Below are positions 47,578 to 57,198 of a stretch of 64,000 bases of DNA, one piece after another. Positions within the stretch are counted from its first letter, which is position 1; every line of letters begins with the position of its first letter. The notes beneath the pieces are model-generated. The model saw only the letters and a list, made by a program, of their open reading frames with translations. It was not told the origin of the DNA and did not search any database. This DNA is from an uncultured Alphaproteobacteria bacterium (lineage in GTDB: Bacteria > Pseudomonadota > Alphaproteobacteria > HIMB59 > GCA-002718135). The position numbers and the translations under genes are program-made. The DNA lies in NCBI GenBank assembly GCA_902635455.1, contig CACPNW010000004.1, forward strand, positions 20,488 through 84,487, in the 5' to 3' direction.

Positions 47578-48201
47578 TTAATTTTTTTTATAAACAATAA
47601 ATTTTTTTAAACTATCAAAATTATTACTAAGTTTATTGTTAATATGAAAATAATCAATTCCAGCTTCCAAAGCTCCAATTTTATCTGATTCTGCATCTCC
47701 AACCATTAAAATTTCTTTGTTTGAAAGATGGTTTAACTTCATTATCAACTGAATAATTTGTTTTTTTGTTTTGGGTGACCCATATATTTTTTTAAAATAA
47801 TTATCCATTGAGCGAGATTTTATAATTTTTAAAAGCTCATTTTGTGGAGTACCAGAAGCGACAAAAAATTTAATTGTAGATTGAAATTTAGATAAAAAAT
47901 CTATTGAACCATCAATATAGGGAGCTTTTAAAATAGAATCAAATACAATATTTGAAAATTTTTTTGATAAATTGTCTTCTATTTTTTTTGTAATTTTTTT
48001 TTCTAATAATTCATTGTAAAAATATCGAAACTTAATGATTCTAGATAAACCAAGATTTTTTTTATGAAAATTAATAAGTTTTTTAACGATTTTATAATCA
48101 TACTCTTGGAACAACTTTTGAAAAGCTTTGGTTTTTAAATTATTAGAGTCCAATAATGTTCCATCAAAATCAAAAACTATTGCTTTATATTTAATATTCA
48201 T
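47578..48201 (-). CDS. HAD-superfamily hydrolase (phosphoglycolate phosphatase-like)
   Basis: Using the ATG at 48201 gives 207 residues starting MNIKYKAIVFDFDGTLLDS, where DFDGT holds the nucleophile Asp. Also present are FVASGTP (motif II) and KEILMVGDAESD (motifs III-IV). A start at 48237 would add 12 residues and overlap the upstream gene. In a nonulosonate or heptose locus such an enzyme could remove phosphate from a sugar phosphate; general housekeeping is possible. Confidence 0.82.
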   Translation of the reverse strand: MNIKYKAIVFDFDGTLLDSNNLKTKAFQKLFQEYDYKIVKKLINFHKKNLGLSRIIKFRYFYNELLEKKITKKIEDNLSKKFSNIVFDSILKAPYIDGSIDFLSKFQSTIKFFVASGTPQNELLKIIKSRSMDNYFKKIYGSPKTKKQIIQLIMKLNHLSNKEILMVGDAESDKIGALEAGIDYFHINNKLSNNFDSLKKFIVYKKN

Positions 48202-48208
48202 AATAAAA

Positions 48209-48910
48209 TTAAGCTTTATATGAATAAAGAAAATCATGATATGATAATTTATCTATTAAATAATAGTCTTTGCTTAATAAAAAATTATTCATTCTTTCAA
48301 AATTTTTAGCTTCAACTAGTAGGTATTTAAATTTAAATTTTTCATGATCTATTCCTTTCAAGATTTCTAGCTCAGCACCTTCTACATCCAATGAAAAGAA
48401 ATCTACAATTTTCGGAGCATTACATTCAAGCAATAAATCATTTAGAGGTATACCTATTTTTGTAAATTCATAAATGTTATTTTCAAATTTTTTACTTTTA
48501 TTAATATGCTTGTTGATATCGTTTATATCACTATCTATATTTGTAGGTATAGTCATCAAGTTAGAATAAACAAATTCTATTTTTTTTGATTTATTAAAAA
48601 AAGAACAGCAAGCTTCATTATAAAAAAAATTTAATTTATTACGGTTCTTGATTAACAATTGGAATTTTTCTGAAGGCTCAACTAATACCCCTCTCCAATC
48701 ATATTTTTTTTCAAGAAATAGTGTATTTGATTGATTTAATCCATCATTTGCTCCTATTTCAATATAAAAACCATTTTTATAATTTAAATATTTTTCCATT
48801 TTTCTGTCTAACTGATTTAATGAAGTATATGTTTTAAATTTATTAAAAATATTTTTATTAAAATAATTTATCATTAAATATCTAAAAATTTTTTTTAAAC
48901 TCTGTAACAT
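48209..48910 (-). CDS. FkbM family methyltransferase
   Basis: The 233-residue protein has the FkbM core GFYIEIGANDGLNQSNTL (about 47-64), RGVLVEPSEKFQLL and VDFFSLDVEGAELEILKG (about 170-187). FkbM proteins O-methylate sugars or polyketides. It is the first gene of the minus-strand half of the glycan locus. The other FkbM-like gene (32447-33379) lies at the opposite end. Confidence 0.87.
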   Translation of the reverse strand: MLQSLKKIFRYLMINYFNKNIFNKFKTYTSLNQLDRKMEKYLNYKNGFYIEIGANDGLNQSNTLFLEKKYDWRGVLVEPSEKFQLLIKNRNKLNFFYNEACCSFFNKSKKIEFVYSNLMTIPTNIDSDINDINKHINKSKKFENNIYEFTKIGIPLNDLLLECNAPKIVDFFSLDVEGAELEILKGIDHEKFKFKYLLVEAKNFERMNNFLLSKDYYLIDKLSYHDFLYSYKA

Positions 48911-49054
48911 TATAATAATTACTGATGTCTCATCCTGTTGCCTTCAATTACGTGTAAATATATACAAAATACTTTAAATTCTTTATAAGATAATTGTGCT
49001 AGAAAAAAAATCAAAATATACGAGTTTATCAAAAAATATTTGTAGATTAATAAT

Positions 49055-49486
49055 ATGACAATTAATTATAAAAAAATTATGAATGCAAATATTATTAATA
49101 TTTTAAAAGATGTCTTAAAAATAATTGATAAGGAAGGAATTGTAAATGGTCACCATTTGTATATAACTTTTATGACCAATCATCCAAAGGTTGTAATACC
49201 TAGTTGGCTTAAAGAAAAATATCCAAATGAAATCACCATAATTATTCAATACGAATATTATAATTTAAAAATATTTAAAAATTATTTTTCAATTACACTT
49301 TCTTTTAATAATATTAAAGCTGATCTTAAAATTGACTATGATGCAATAATTTCATTTGCTGACCCACAAGCTAATTTTGGTTTAAAAATAAAAGATAATG
49401 GAAACTTACAAAAAAATGTTAGAAAATTAAGAAAATCAAAAAAAAATAATGTTATTGATTTTAATAATTACAAAAAAACTAACTAA
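49055..49486 (+). CDS. sspB: SspB-type ClpXP adaptor
   Basis: The 143-residue protein has HLYITFMTNHPKVVIPSWLK (about 31-50), then YPNEITIIIQYEYYNLKIFKNYFSITLSFN (beta region) and IISFADPQANFGL (about 102-114), the pattern of alphaproteobacterial SspB. SspB brings ssrA-tagged proteins to ClpXP. The C-terminus is Lys/Asn-rich and ends VIDFNNYKKTN, which may be the ClpX-binding tail. Its stop overlaps convergent gpmA by 8 bp. fumC is near, an arrangement known in this class. Confidence 0.88.
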   Translation: MTINYKKIMNANIINILKDVLKIIDKEGIVNGHHLYITFMTNHPKVVIPSWLKEKYPNEITIIIQYEYYNLKIFKNYFSITLSFNNIKADLKIDYDAIISFADPQANFGLKIKDNGNLQKNVRKLRKSKKNNVIDFNNYKKTN

Positions 49487-50108
49487 GAAAATATGAATCT
49501 AGTATTTGATTTTTTTCATAATTAATACAAAAAGGGCTTCCTGTAGGTAATTCTATTTTAGAAATTTCTTCAGCTTTGTATAAGCCTACCTTAATCATAA
49601 TTGCTCTTAATGAATTACCATGTGCTACAATTAACACATTTTTATTTTCATTGATTAGGGGGCTTATATTATTTTCAAAATATGGAGATACCCTATTCAC
49701 AACGTCCATTAAACTTTCCCCATTAGGTGGTGGTGTATCATAAGAGCGTCTCCAAATATGTACCTGGTCTTTGCCAAATTTTTTAGCCGTTTCTTCCTTG
49801 TTTAATCCAACTAAATCACCATAATCCCTTTCATTCATACTTTGATTTTTAATTAATTTAAGCTCTCCATTTATCCATAAATTTTTAAAATCCTTTACAT
49901 TAAGGGCTATTTCAGCAGTTTTATTAGCTCTTTGTAAATTGCTACTGAAAACCACATCAACAATTATTCTATTGTTAATTAATAACTCTCCTGCATTTTT
50001 TGCTTCTTCAATTCCTTTTTCCGTTAGTGGCACATCTTCCCAGCCTGTAAATCTATTTTCAAGATTCCATTGACTTTGCCCATGCCTTAACAAGATTAGT
50101 TTATTCAT
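49479..50108 (-). CDS. gpmA: 2,3-bisphosphoglycerate-dependent phosphoglycerate mutase
   Basis: The 209-residue protein has LILLRHGQSQWNLENRFTGW (3-22) with the phosphohistidine His, SSNLQRANKTAEIAL, ERDYGDLVGLNK and VAHGNSLRAIM. It interconverts 3- and 2-phosphoglycerate in glycolysis. It is somewhat shorter than E. coli GpmA (250), as in other alphaproteobacteria. It diverges from fumC and overlaps sspB by 8 bp. Confidence 0.95.
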   Translation of the reverse strand: MNKLILLRHGQSQWNLENRFTGWEDVPLTEKGIEEAKNAGELLINNRIIVDVVFSSNLQRANKTAEIALNVKDFKNLWINGELKLIKNQSMNERDYGDLVGLNKEETAKKFGKDQVHIWRRSYDTPPPNGESLMDVVNRVSPYFENNISPLINENKNVLIVAHGNSLRAIMIKVGLYKAEEISKIELPTGSPFCINYEKNQILDSYFLS

Positions 50109-50169
50109 ATTAACTTTATTTTACTCCAAACTATATGTTATATGGTTATATAAACTGTATTAACAAATT

Positions 50170-51555
50170 ATGAAAAATAAAAAAAGAACTGAATCAGATA
50201 CTTTGGGAAATAAAAAAATTGATTTTGACAAATACTGGGGTGCCCAGACACAAAGGTCAATTGAGAATTTTAGAATTGGTAATGAAAAAATGCCAACGGA
50301 AGTAATTAGAGCTATGGGCATTCAGAAAAAAGCAGCTGCTCAAGCAAATATGAGTCTTGGTGTCTTAAACAAAAAAATTGGAAAAGCTATAATAACTGCT
50401 TGTGATCAAATTATATCACTAAAACTTTTAGATCATTTTCCTCTTTCTGTTTGGCAAACTGGTTCAGGGACACAAACTAATATGAATGCAAATGAAGTTA
50501 TTAGTAATCTTGCAATTAAAAAATTGGGTGGCAAGCTAGGAAGCAAAAAACCTGTACATCCAAATGACCATGTAAATCTATCTCAATCTTCAAATGATAC
50601 ATTTCCCACAGTAATGCATATTGCAATTAATGAGCTAGCTAATAAAAAATTAATACCTTCTTTGCTTTTACTTATTAAAGAATTAAAGAAAAAAAATAAA
50701 TCATTTAATAAAATTATTAAAATTGGAAGAACTCATACTCAAGATGCAACCCCGATAACTTTAGGTCAAGAGTTTTCTGGATACTTGCAACAAATTTTAA
50801 ATTGTAAAAAAAGAATATTGGAATCAAAAAAAGAATTAGATTTTATTGCACAAGGAGGAACTGCGGTTGGCACAGGAATAAATTCTCCAAAAAATTATGA
50901 CAAAGTATTTTGTAAATATTTATCAAAAATTACAAAAAATAAATATCAACCTTCTCCTAATAAGTTTGAAGCTATAGCATCACATGACTCTCTTGTATCA
51001 TTCTCAGCTACACTTAATACTCTTGCGGTTTCTATTTTAAAAATTATTAATGATATAAGATTTTTAGCCTCTGGACCTAGATCTGGTCTTGGAGAATTGA
51101 TACTCCCAGCTAATGAACCTGGTTCATCGATAATGCCTGGAAAAGTTAATCCAACTCAAATTGAATCTTTATCAATGATCTGCTCTCAAGTTATGGGAAA
51201 TAATCTTACAATTAGTTTTTCAGGTTCCCAAGGTCATTTTGAATTAAACACTTACAAACCTGTAATTATTTATAATTTAATTCAATCAATTAATTTGTTA
51301 AGTGACGGAATAAATAGTTTTTGCTTAAATTGTTTAAAAGATGTTGAACCAAACATAAAAAATATAAATAAACATTTAAAAAATTCATTAATGCTAGTAA
51401 CTGCGCTAAATCAGAAAATTGGCTATGATAATTCTGCAAAAATTGCAAAAAAAGCATTTAAAGATAATATAACACTAAAAGAAGCTGCAATTAAACTTAA
51501 AATAATCAATGAAAAAGATTTTGATAAAATAGTTGATCCAAAAAAAATGGTTTAA
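50170..51555 (+). CDS. fumC: Class II fumarate hydratase
   Basis: FumC hydrates fumarate to malate in the TCA cycle. The 461-residue protein has WQTGSGTQTNMNANEV (about 97-112), SSNDTFPT (about 139-146), IGRTHTQDATPITLGQEF and GSSIMPGKVNPTQ (about 318-330). It is oxygen-stable and iron-free. Its 3' end overlaps convergent lpxC by 4 bp. Confidence 0.96.
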   Translation: MKNKKRTESDTLGNKKIDFDKYWGAQTQRSIENFRIGNEKMPTEVIRAMGIQKKAAAQANMSLGVLNKKIGKAIITACDQIISLKLLDHFPLSVWQTGSGTQTNMNANEVISNLAIKKLGGKLGSKKPVHPNDHVNLSQSSNDTFPTVMHIAINELANKKLIPSLLLLIKELKKKNKSFNKIIKIGRTHTQDATPITLGQEFSGYLQQILNCKKRILESKKELDFIAQGGTAVGTGINSPKNYDKVFCKYLSKITKNKYQPSPNKFEAIASHDSLVSFSATLNTLAVSILKIINDIRFLASGPRSGLGELILPANEPGSSIMPGKVNPTQIESLSMICSQVMGNNLTISFSGSQGHFELNTYKPVIIYNLIQSINLLSDGINSFCLNCLKDVEPNIKNINKHLKNSLMLVTALNQKIGYDNSAKIAKKAFKDNITLKEAAIKLKIINEKDFDKIVDPKKMV

Positions 51556-52424
51556 TATATGTAATCAAAATTCGAATGATCGGAAAATAATTTTCTAAGT
51601 AATTGATTATTTAAATTATGGCCTGATTTATTTCCATAAAAATAACCTTCAATAGGAGAGCCAGCTAAATATAGATCACCAATTGAATCTAAAATTTTAT
51701 GTCTTACAAATTCATCTTTAAATCTAAGTCCATCTTTATTTAAAATCTTATCATCACCAACAACAACAGCATTTTCTAATGATCCTCCAAGAGCAAAGCC
51801 ATTTGATCTTAAGTACTCGACATCTTTTTCAAAGCCAAAAGTTCTTGCTGAGGCAATATCTGTTTTATAGTTTCCATTAATTAATTGTAATTGACAAGAT
51901 TGCTTGCTTATAACAGAACTAGGAAAATCAATTTCAAAATCAATTGAAAATTGATTATTTGGTATTAACTTAACATAACCATTATTATTTGAAACAGTCA
52001 GTTCTTTTTTAACTTTTAAAATTTTTCTTTTTTTATTTTGAATTTCAATACCAATACCCTCTATTAATTTAACAAATGGTTCAGAACTCCCATCCATAAT
52101 TGGAACCTCAGGGCCATCAATATAAATATTTAAATTATCAATATGTAGACCTGACAAAGCACTCATTAGATGTTCAATAGTGGAAACAGATGTATGACTA
52201 TTGGAAATTGTAGTGCTAAGATTAGTAGCTGTAACATTAGACCAGATAGCTTTAATTACATTATGTTTATTTTTATCTATCCTTATAAATTTAATACCAT
52301 TATCAATAGAGGCCTTTTCTAATCTAATATTAACTGCACAGCCTGTATGCAAGCCTATTCCTTTAATCTCAATTGTTTCTTTTATAGTATTCTGATGAAT
52401 ATTTGTTTTGTTTACCGATATCAT
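51552..52424 (-). CDS. lpxC: UDP-3-O-acyl-N-acetylglucosamine deacetylase
   Basis: LpxC performs the committed step of lipid A synthesis. The 290-residue protein has IKGIGLHTG (about 19-27), STIEHLMSALSGLHIDN (about 80-96; metal His in EHLMS) and VRHKILDSIGDLYLAG (about 238-253), giving the zinc-binding set of His, His and Asp. It stands directly after a hairpin (52437-52463) that follows ftsZ. Confidence 0.95.
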   Translation of the reverse strand: MISVNKTNIHQNTIKETIEIKGIGLHTGCAVNIRLEKASIDNGIKFIRIDKNKHNVIKAIWSNVTATNLSTTISNSHTSVSTIEHLMSALSGLHIDNLNIYIDGPEVPIMDGSSEPFVKLIEGIGIEIQNKKRKILKVKKELTVSNNNGYVKLIPNNQFSIDFEIDFPSSVISKQSCQLQLINGNYKTDIASARTFGFEKDVEYLRSNGFALGGSLENAVVVGDDKILNKDGLRFKDEFVRHKILDSIGDLYLAGSPIEGYFYGNKSGHNLNNQLLRKLFSDHSNFDYIY

Positions 52425-52436
52425 AATAATAAGTTT

Positions 52437-52463
52437 AAAAAGTGCTGAATTTCAGCACTTTTC
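52437..52463 (-). terminator. Strong hairpin between ftsZ and lpxC
   Basis: AAAAGTGCTGAA and TTCAGCACTTTT are perfectly complementary (52438-52449 with 52451-52462), with T tracts at both ends, so it could stop transcription in either direction. On the minus strand it follows ftsZ and ends only 13 bases before the lpxC ATG, where a leader would be. It may terminate ftsZ mRNA or attenuate lpxC; leaky read-through is likely if lpxC has no own promoter. Confidence 0.8.
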
Positions 52464-52524
52464 AAAATATATTTTTTTCTGGATTTTAACAACTAACTGA
52501 ATGTTACAAAGTATTTCAATTATT

Positions 52525-54171
52525 CTAGTTTGCCTGCCTTCTTAAGAAAGTTGGTATATCAAGAAGCTCTTCCTCAGTTTCCTGATTAAACTCATCATCA
52601 TCTGATCTTTCTTCAGGAGAAAATTCTTCTTCAGAGGAGTTTTCAGTATCACTTTCAGCTTCGATGCTATTTTCACCAATATCTTCAGAAATTATTGGCT
52701 CTGTTCTTTCTTGTTTTGTTTGATTTATATGATCTTTTTCCTCACTTACATCAAAAAGACTTAATCTTTTAACAGATGGTTCAGGAGCTAATTCTGGTTC
52801 AGGAATAGATTCTGGTTCAGGAATAGATTCTGGTTCAGGAATAGATTCTGGTTCATTTAAAGATACCTCTAGTTTATCAGAGTTATTTTCTAATTCATTT
52901 AATTGATGTTCACTATTTTCATTTAACTCAGTAATGGAGTCATTGTTTTGCTCGGCGTGAAGCACATCATGTTCTCTATCTTCATTAGAATTATTAGAAC
53001 TTTCATCCACAACATCACTATCTTCTAAGTTTTTTTCAATAATACTCTGATGTTCTGCTTCATCATTTCTTGACTGATCTTGATCAGAAAGTAAAATATT
53101 CGCATTACTTTCTTGAATAGGTTCTTGTAAATTTCTTTCATAAACTGAGTTATCAATTGATATAGGTGTAAAGTGCTCTTGAGTTTTTGATATTAATGAA
53201 ATATTAGCATCAATCCCAGTAGCAACTATGCTTACTCTAACTACTCCCTCTAATCTATCATCACATGTTGTTCCATAGATAATATTAGCATTTTCATCTA
53301 CTTCTTGTTTAATACGATTAGCAGCTTCATCAACTTCATAAAGCGTTATATCTTTACCTCCTGTAATATTAATAATTAATCCCTTAGCTCCTTTAAGAGA
53401 TACATCATCAATAAGAGGATTTGCAATTGCAGCCTCAGCTGCAGCTACAGCCCTACCTTCTCCTGAAGCTTCACCTGTTCCCATCATAGCTTTACCCATT
53501 TCAGACATTACAGTTTTAACATCAGAGAAATCTAAGTTAATCATTCCTGGCTGTACCATGAGATCAGTAACACCTCTTACTCCAGCGTAAAGAACATCAT
53601 CAGCCATTTTAAAAGCATCAGAGAAAGTTGTTTTTTCATTAGCTATTCTAAATAAATTTTGATTGGGTATAGTTAATAAAGTATCTACATGTTGTTGAAT
53701 TTCTTCAATACCTTTTTCAGCTAGTTTCATTCTTTGAGAGCCTTCAAAATGAAAAGGTTTTGTTACAACACCAACTGTTAAAATCCCTCTTTCACGAGCT
53801 AATTTAGCGATTACTGGTGCCGCACCTGTTCCTGTACCCCCACCCATTCCTGCTGCAATAAATAACATATGACTGCCTTCAAGTTTATCAGCCATCTCGC
53901 TTAAAGCTTCTTCTGCTGCTTGTCTTCCAACATCCGGTCTCATTCCAGCACCAAGTCCTTTAGTAGTGCTTAGTCCAAGTTGAATTTTGTTAGAACATTT
54001 TGAAATCTGTAATGCTTGTGCATCAGTGTTTGCAATTAAAAAATCAACACCTTCTAAATTTGAATTAATCATATTATTTACTGCATTGCCACCTGAGCCA
54101 CCTACACCAAGAACTGTTATTTTAGGATGAAGATTTTGTTCTACATCTGGTAGTGTTATATTTATAGTCAT
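52525..54171 (-). CDS. ftsZ: Cell division GTPase FtsZ
   Basis: The 548-residue protein has the GTPase core: [13 protein letters not shown] (about 22-34), [13 protein letters not shown] (about 110-122), and a C-terminal tail [11 protein letters not shown] (538-548) that binds FtsA and others. The linker, about 200 acidic residues, is long and holds a tandem ESIPEP repeat (see 52778-52849) and many Glu. Polymerises into the division ring. It follows ftsA after 83 bp. Confidence 0.97.
   Translation of the reverse strand: MTINITLPDVEQNLHPKITVLGVGGSGGNAVNNMINSNLEGVDFLIANTDAQALQISKCSNKIQLGLSTTKGLGAGMRPDVGRQAAEEALSEMADKLEGSHMLFIAAGMGGGTGTGAAPVIAKLARERGILTVGVVTKPFHFEGSQRMKLAEKGIEEIQQHVDTLLTIPNQNLFRIANEKTTFSDAFKMADDVLYAGVRGVTDLMVQPGMINLDFSDVKTVMSEMGKAMMGTGEASGEGRAVAAAEAAIANPLIDDVSLKGAKGLIINITGGKDITLYEVDEAANRIKQEVDENANIIYGTTCDDRLEGVVRVSIVATGIDANISLISKTQEHFTPISIDNSVYERNLQEPIQESNANILLSDQDQSRNDEAEHQSIIEKNLEDSDVVDESSNNSNEDREHDVLHAEQNNDSITELNENSEHQLNELENNSDKLEVSLNEPESIPEPESIPEPESIPEPELAPEPSVKRLSLFDVSEEKDHINQTKQERTEPIISEDIGENSIEAESDTENSSEEEFSPEERSDDDEFNQETEEELLDIPTFLRRQAN
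52778..52849 (-). repeat. 18-bp tandem repeat within ftsZ linker
   Basis: Three perfect copies of GGTTCAGGAATAGATTCT (52796-52849) are preceded by a fourth, degenerate copy (52778-52795). On the coding strand each gives the hexapeptide ESIPEP in the disordered FtsZ linker; the fourth encodes ELAPEP. Copy number is likely to vary between strains by slippage. Confidence 0.92.
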
Positions 54172-54254
54172 GTAACTTCTCCGCCGTTTTTAAAGTTTTC
54201 TAACGATTCGTTCCCGAACCCGTCAATAAATTTTACTAGATATAGTATATATAA

Positions 54255-55475
54255 TTAAATATATTGATCAAGCCAAGCTAAAAAACCTGAAAAACCTAGC
54301 TTTTTTTTGTTTTTCTTATCTTTTCCAAGGTATTTTATCTCATAATCTTGTCTATTATATAAAATAGTACCTAAAATATCCGCAAAAGAAGGATTTGAAA
54401 GTTTTGACTCTAATCCAATAAAGTCCAGAGGTTTTCCAATACGAACATTGCTAGAAAAAATAATTTTGGCATATTCTATGATCCCCTCTAATTGAGATCC
54501 CCCACCTGTTAAAACAACATTTTTAATTTTTTTTGTATCAAGATTTTTTTGTTTGATTTTTTGCCAAACCATTTCTAATGTTTCTTCAATTCTTGGTTTT
54601 ATTATTGAGTTAACAGTAGATCTATTTATTTGGTTAAATTGATTATTTTCCCCAGAAATTGCTGGTACTTCTATAAGCTCGTGTTCATCACTAGGAGAAC
54701 TAATTACTGATCCATATAAAGTTTTTAACCTTTCAGCACTTGTAATTGTAGTAGAAACTCCTCTAGCAATATCATTTGTTACATTATTTCCTCCAACCAA
54801 TAGAGCATCACCAAAAATAAATTTTTTATTTTCATAGATAGCTATTGAAGTAGTTGTGTGGCCTAAATCAATACAAATTGAGCCTAAATTTTTTTCATCC
54901 TCGCTTAAAACTGACAGGGAAGAAGATAAGGGAGATGGTATATAATTATCTACATCTAATTTAAGGTCTTTTTTTAAATTTAATAAATTTTTGAAAAATT
55001 TATCATTTAACAAAAGTCTATAAAAAAAAACCTTAATTTTGTTTGCATAATTACCTACTGGGTCAGAATATAATAATTTATTATCTAATTCATAACCTAT
55101 TATGCTATTTAAAACTTCAAAATAATTAATATTTTTTTTGAAGAACTCAGATTCATTTATTGCTTTTTTTAAATGTAAGACAGATATTTTTTCTTCATTT
55201 ATATTTACTTCTGAATCATAATATTCTGAAATAGATTCATTTGCAGGTATATTTAAATTAATAGAATTTAATTTAGTTTGTGAATTTTTTTCTGAATCTA
55301 TGATAAGTTTTTTTATTTCATGCAATAAGTTAGAATAATTAATTATAATATTTTTTTTTAAATCTTTTGTTGGCAAGCTTATTAAAGATAAAATTTTAAT
55401 ATTTTTTGAATCTTTATAATCGCAAACTACACATGAGATTTTAGAATTACCTAAATTCAAACCAGCTCTAATCAT
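54255..55475 (-). CDS. ftsA: Cell division protein FtsA
   Basis: FtsA is the actin-like membrane tether of FtsZ. The 406-residue protein has GLNLGNSKISCVVCDY (about 5-20), the central GSICIDLGHTTTSIAIYENKKF (about 199-220), and VVLTGGGSQLEG (about 321-332), and ends in an amphipathic region LGFSGFLAWLDQYI, which should contact the membrane. Length matches alphaproteobacterial FtsA. Confidence 0.94.
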   Translation of the reverse strand: MIRAGLNLGNSKISCVVCDYKDSKNIKILSLISLPTKDLKKNIIINYSNLLHEIKKLIIDSEKNSQTKLNSINLNIPANESISEYYDSEVNINEEKISVLHLKKAINESEFFKKNINYFEVLNSIIGYELDNKLLYSDPVGNYANKIKVFFYRLLLNDKFFKNLLNLKKDLKLDVDNYIPSPLSSSLSVLSEDEKNLGSICIDLGHTTTSIAIYENKKFIFGDALLVGGNNVTNDIARGVSTTITSAERLKTLYGSVISSPSDEHELIEVPAISGENNQFNQINRSTVNSIIKPRIEETLEMVWQKIKQKNLDTKKIKNVVLTGGGSQLEGIIEYAKIIFSSNVRIGKPLDFIGLESKLSNPSFADILGTILYNRQDYEIKYLGKDKKNKKKLGFSGFLAWLDQYI

Positions 55476-56249
55476 TTATTTATACTCTATAATTGCTTTA
55501 TTAAAGTTTCTTAAATCTATAACTTTAATTTTTAACAAATCGTCATAACTAAGATTATTAATTAATTTAAAATAGTTATCTATAGATTTTTCCAAATTAT
55601 TTTCTGAAAGTTTAATATGAAGATCATCTTTCATATATATATCCCACCTTCTTTTATTAATAAAATTTGCTTGTAAAATTTTATTATTTAAACTTTGATT
55701 ATAATTATTTAGAATTTTTAATAGTTTATATGCATGCATATTAGAAGATTGTCCTGAAAAAATAACAAATTTACTATTTATAGATTTATTTTCATTTGCA
55801 TAATCAATAATTTTGCCCTCAGAGTTAAAATAATATTTTTTATTGTTAAAGTAATAAATTCCTATTGGCTTGAACTCAATTATTTCAATAAATATTTTAT
55901 TTTTGTAATCTAATTTTAATTTCACGTTTTTAACCCAATTATTTTGAGTTATAATATTGGAAACATCTCTCAATGAGATTAAAAATATTGACTTATTTAA
56001 ATAAGGTTTAATTATTTTTACTATTTCTTTTTTTTCAATATTATCTAAACCAGTAATTTCAAATTCTTTTAAATTATAATTAAAATTTATTGAAAATTGT
56101 TCAATTTTCAAAATTAAAAAATTTTCAAATTTATTAATGTTATTATATGAATAGATAAAAATTACTGAAAAAATAAAAAATAAAATAAATAAATAATAAA
56201 ATTTTTTTTCGATAAAAAATAATTTCTTTCTGTTATACTTGTTATTCAT
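55476..56249 (-). CDS. ftsQ: Cell division protein FtsQ
   Basis: The 257-residue protein has one N-terminal membrane segment (about 16-33), then a POTRA domain starting FEITGLDNIEKKEIVKII (about 63-80) and VSNIITQNNWVKNVKLK (about 96-112), followed by the beta domain. FtsQ links early and late division proteins in the periplasm. It ends where ftsA starts and overlaps ddl by 8 bp. Confidence 0.9.
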   Translation of the reverse strand: MNNKYNRKKLFFIEKKFYYLFILFFIFSVIFIYSYNNINKFENFLILKIEQFSINFNYNLKEFEITGLDNIEKKEIVKIIKPYLNKSIFLISLRDVSNIITQNNWVKNVKLKLDYKNKIFIEIIEFKPIGIYYFNNKKYYFNSEGKIIDYANENKSINSKFVIFSGQSSNMHAYKLLKILNNYNQSLNNKILQANFINKRRWDIYMKDDLHIKLSENNLEKSIDNYFKLINNLSYDDLLKIKVIDLRNFNKAIIEYK

Positions 56250-57198
56250 TATAGTTATCGATTAGATCCAATACAATTTTTTCAAATGATATGTTTCTAA
56301 ACAATGCCTGTTCAGGAACCAAAGAAATTGGAGTCAAACCTGGCTGTGAATTTGTCTCTAAATAATAAATAATATTGCTTTTATTGTCATAAATAAAATC
56401 ACTTCTTGAAATGGCATTACATTTTAAAACTTTATGAGATTTCAGCGCATATTTTAAACATTTTTTATATATTTTTTTAGATATTTTTGCGGGCAAAATA
56501 TGTTTTGAAAAACCTTTTGAATATTTTGATTTATAATCAAAAAAACTTCTCTTACTTGAAATTTCAGTAACTCCTAAAGATTCTAATTTTCCATTAATAT
56601 CTAATACTGAAACTGTTAATTCTATTCCAGTTATATATTTTTCTAATAACAAAGAGTTATGGTTAGAAATTTCATTTTTGTATTTATTTATTTTTTTTAA
56701 AAATTCATTAAAATCTTTATTATTTTTGATAATTTTAATCCCAAAACTTGAGCCACTTTCATTTGGTTTGATTATGAATCTTTTGTATTTTTTTTTAAAT
56801 TTGTATAAATTTTCTATATTTAGTGATTTTGCATTTAATTTTACAAATGAAGGTGTTGGTATATTGTTTTTACCTATAATGATTTTTGATTTAACTTTAT
56901 TGAAACAAATTTTTGAAGAAGAGATATTTGAATGAGTATATTTAAAGTTCTTTTTTTTTAAAATTTGCTGAATCTTTCCATCTTCACCAAAACTTCCATG
57001 AAGTGCATTAAAACAAATTAATTTGTTAGAATATTTGCTAATTTGTTTTTCAAAATTTTTAGGATTGACTGTTAAATTCAAAAAGTCAATTTTATTTTTT
57101 TTTAATATTTTTTTAATTTGATTTGCAGTTTTTAATGAGACCTCATGCTCTTCATTAAATCCACCTTGCAAAATCAATATTTTTTTCATTTTAATCAC
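56242..57198 (-). CDS. ddl: D-alanine--D-alanine ligase
   Basis: The 318-residue ATP-grasp enzyme has LQGGFNEEHEVSLKTA (about 9-24), ALHGSFGEDGKIQ (about 64-76), KPNESGSSFGIKII (about 145-158), and YLETNSQPGLTP (about 282-293). It makes the D-Ala-D-Ala end of the peptidoglycan precursor. An alternative start at codon 4 (57189) would avoid overlap with murB. Between murB and ftsQ, as usual in alphaproteobacteria. Confidence 0.94.
   Translation of the reverse strand: MIKMKKILILQGGFNEEHEVSLKTANQIKKILKKNKIDFLNLTVNPKNFEKQISKYSNKLICFNALHGSFGEDGKIQQILKKKNFKYTHSNISSSKICFNKVKSKIIIGKNNIPTPSFVKLNAKSLNIENLYKFKKKYKRFIIKPNESGSSFGIKIIKNNKDFNEFLKKINKYKNEISNHNSLLLEKYITGIELTVSVLDINGKLESLGVTEISSKRSFFDYKSKYSKGFSKHILPAKISKKIYKKCLKYALKSHKVLKCNAISRSDFIYDNKSNIIYYLETNSQPGLTPISLVPEQALFRNISFEKIVLDLIDNYNE

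Noticed and set aside
48935..48957. CTGTTGCC (reverse of GGCAACAG) and ACGTGTAA near the far end of the glycan locus, a possible distal ssrA core
   Set aside because: Only 8 bases match the core and the second motif differs at one position from ACGCGTAA. In a stretch this short the match may be chance, and orientation is reversed.
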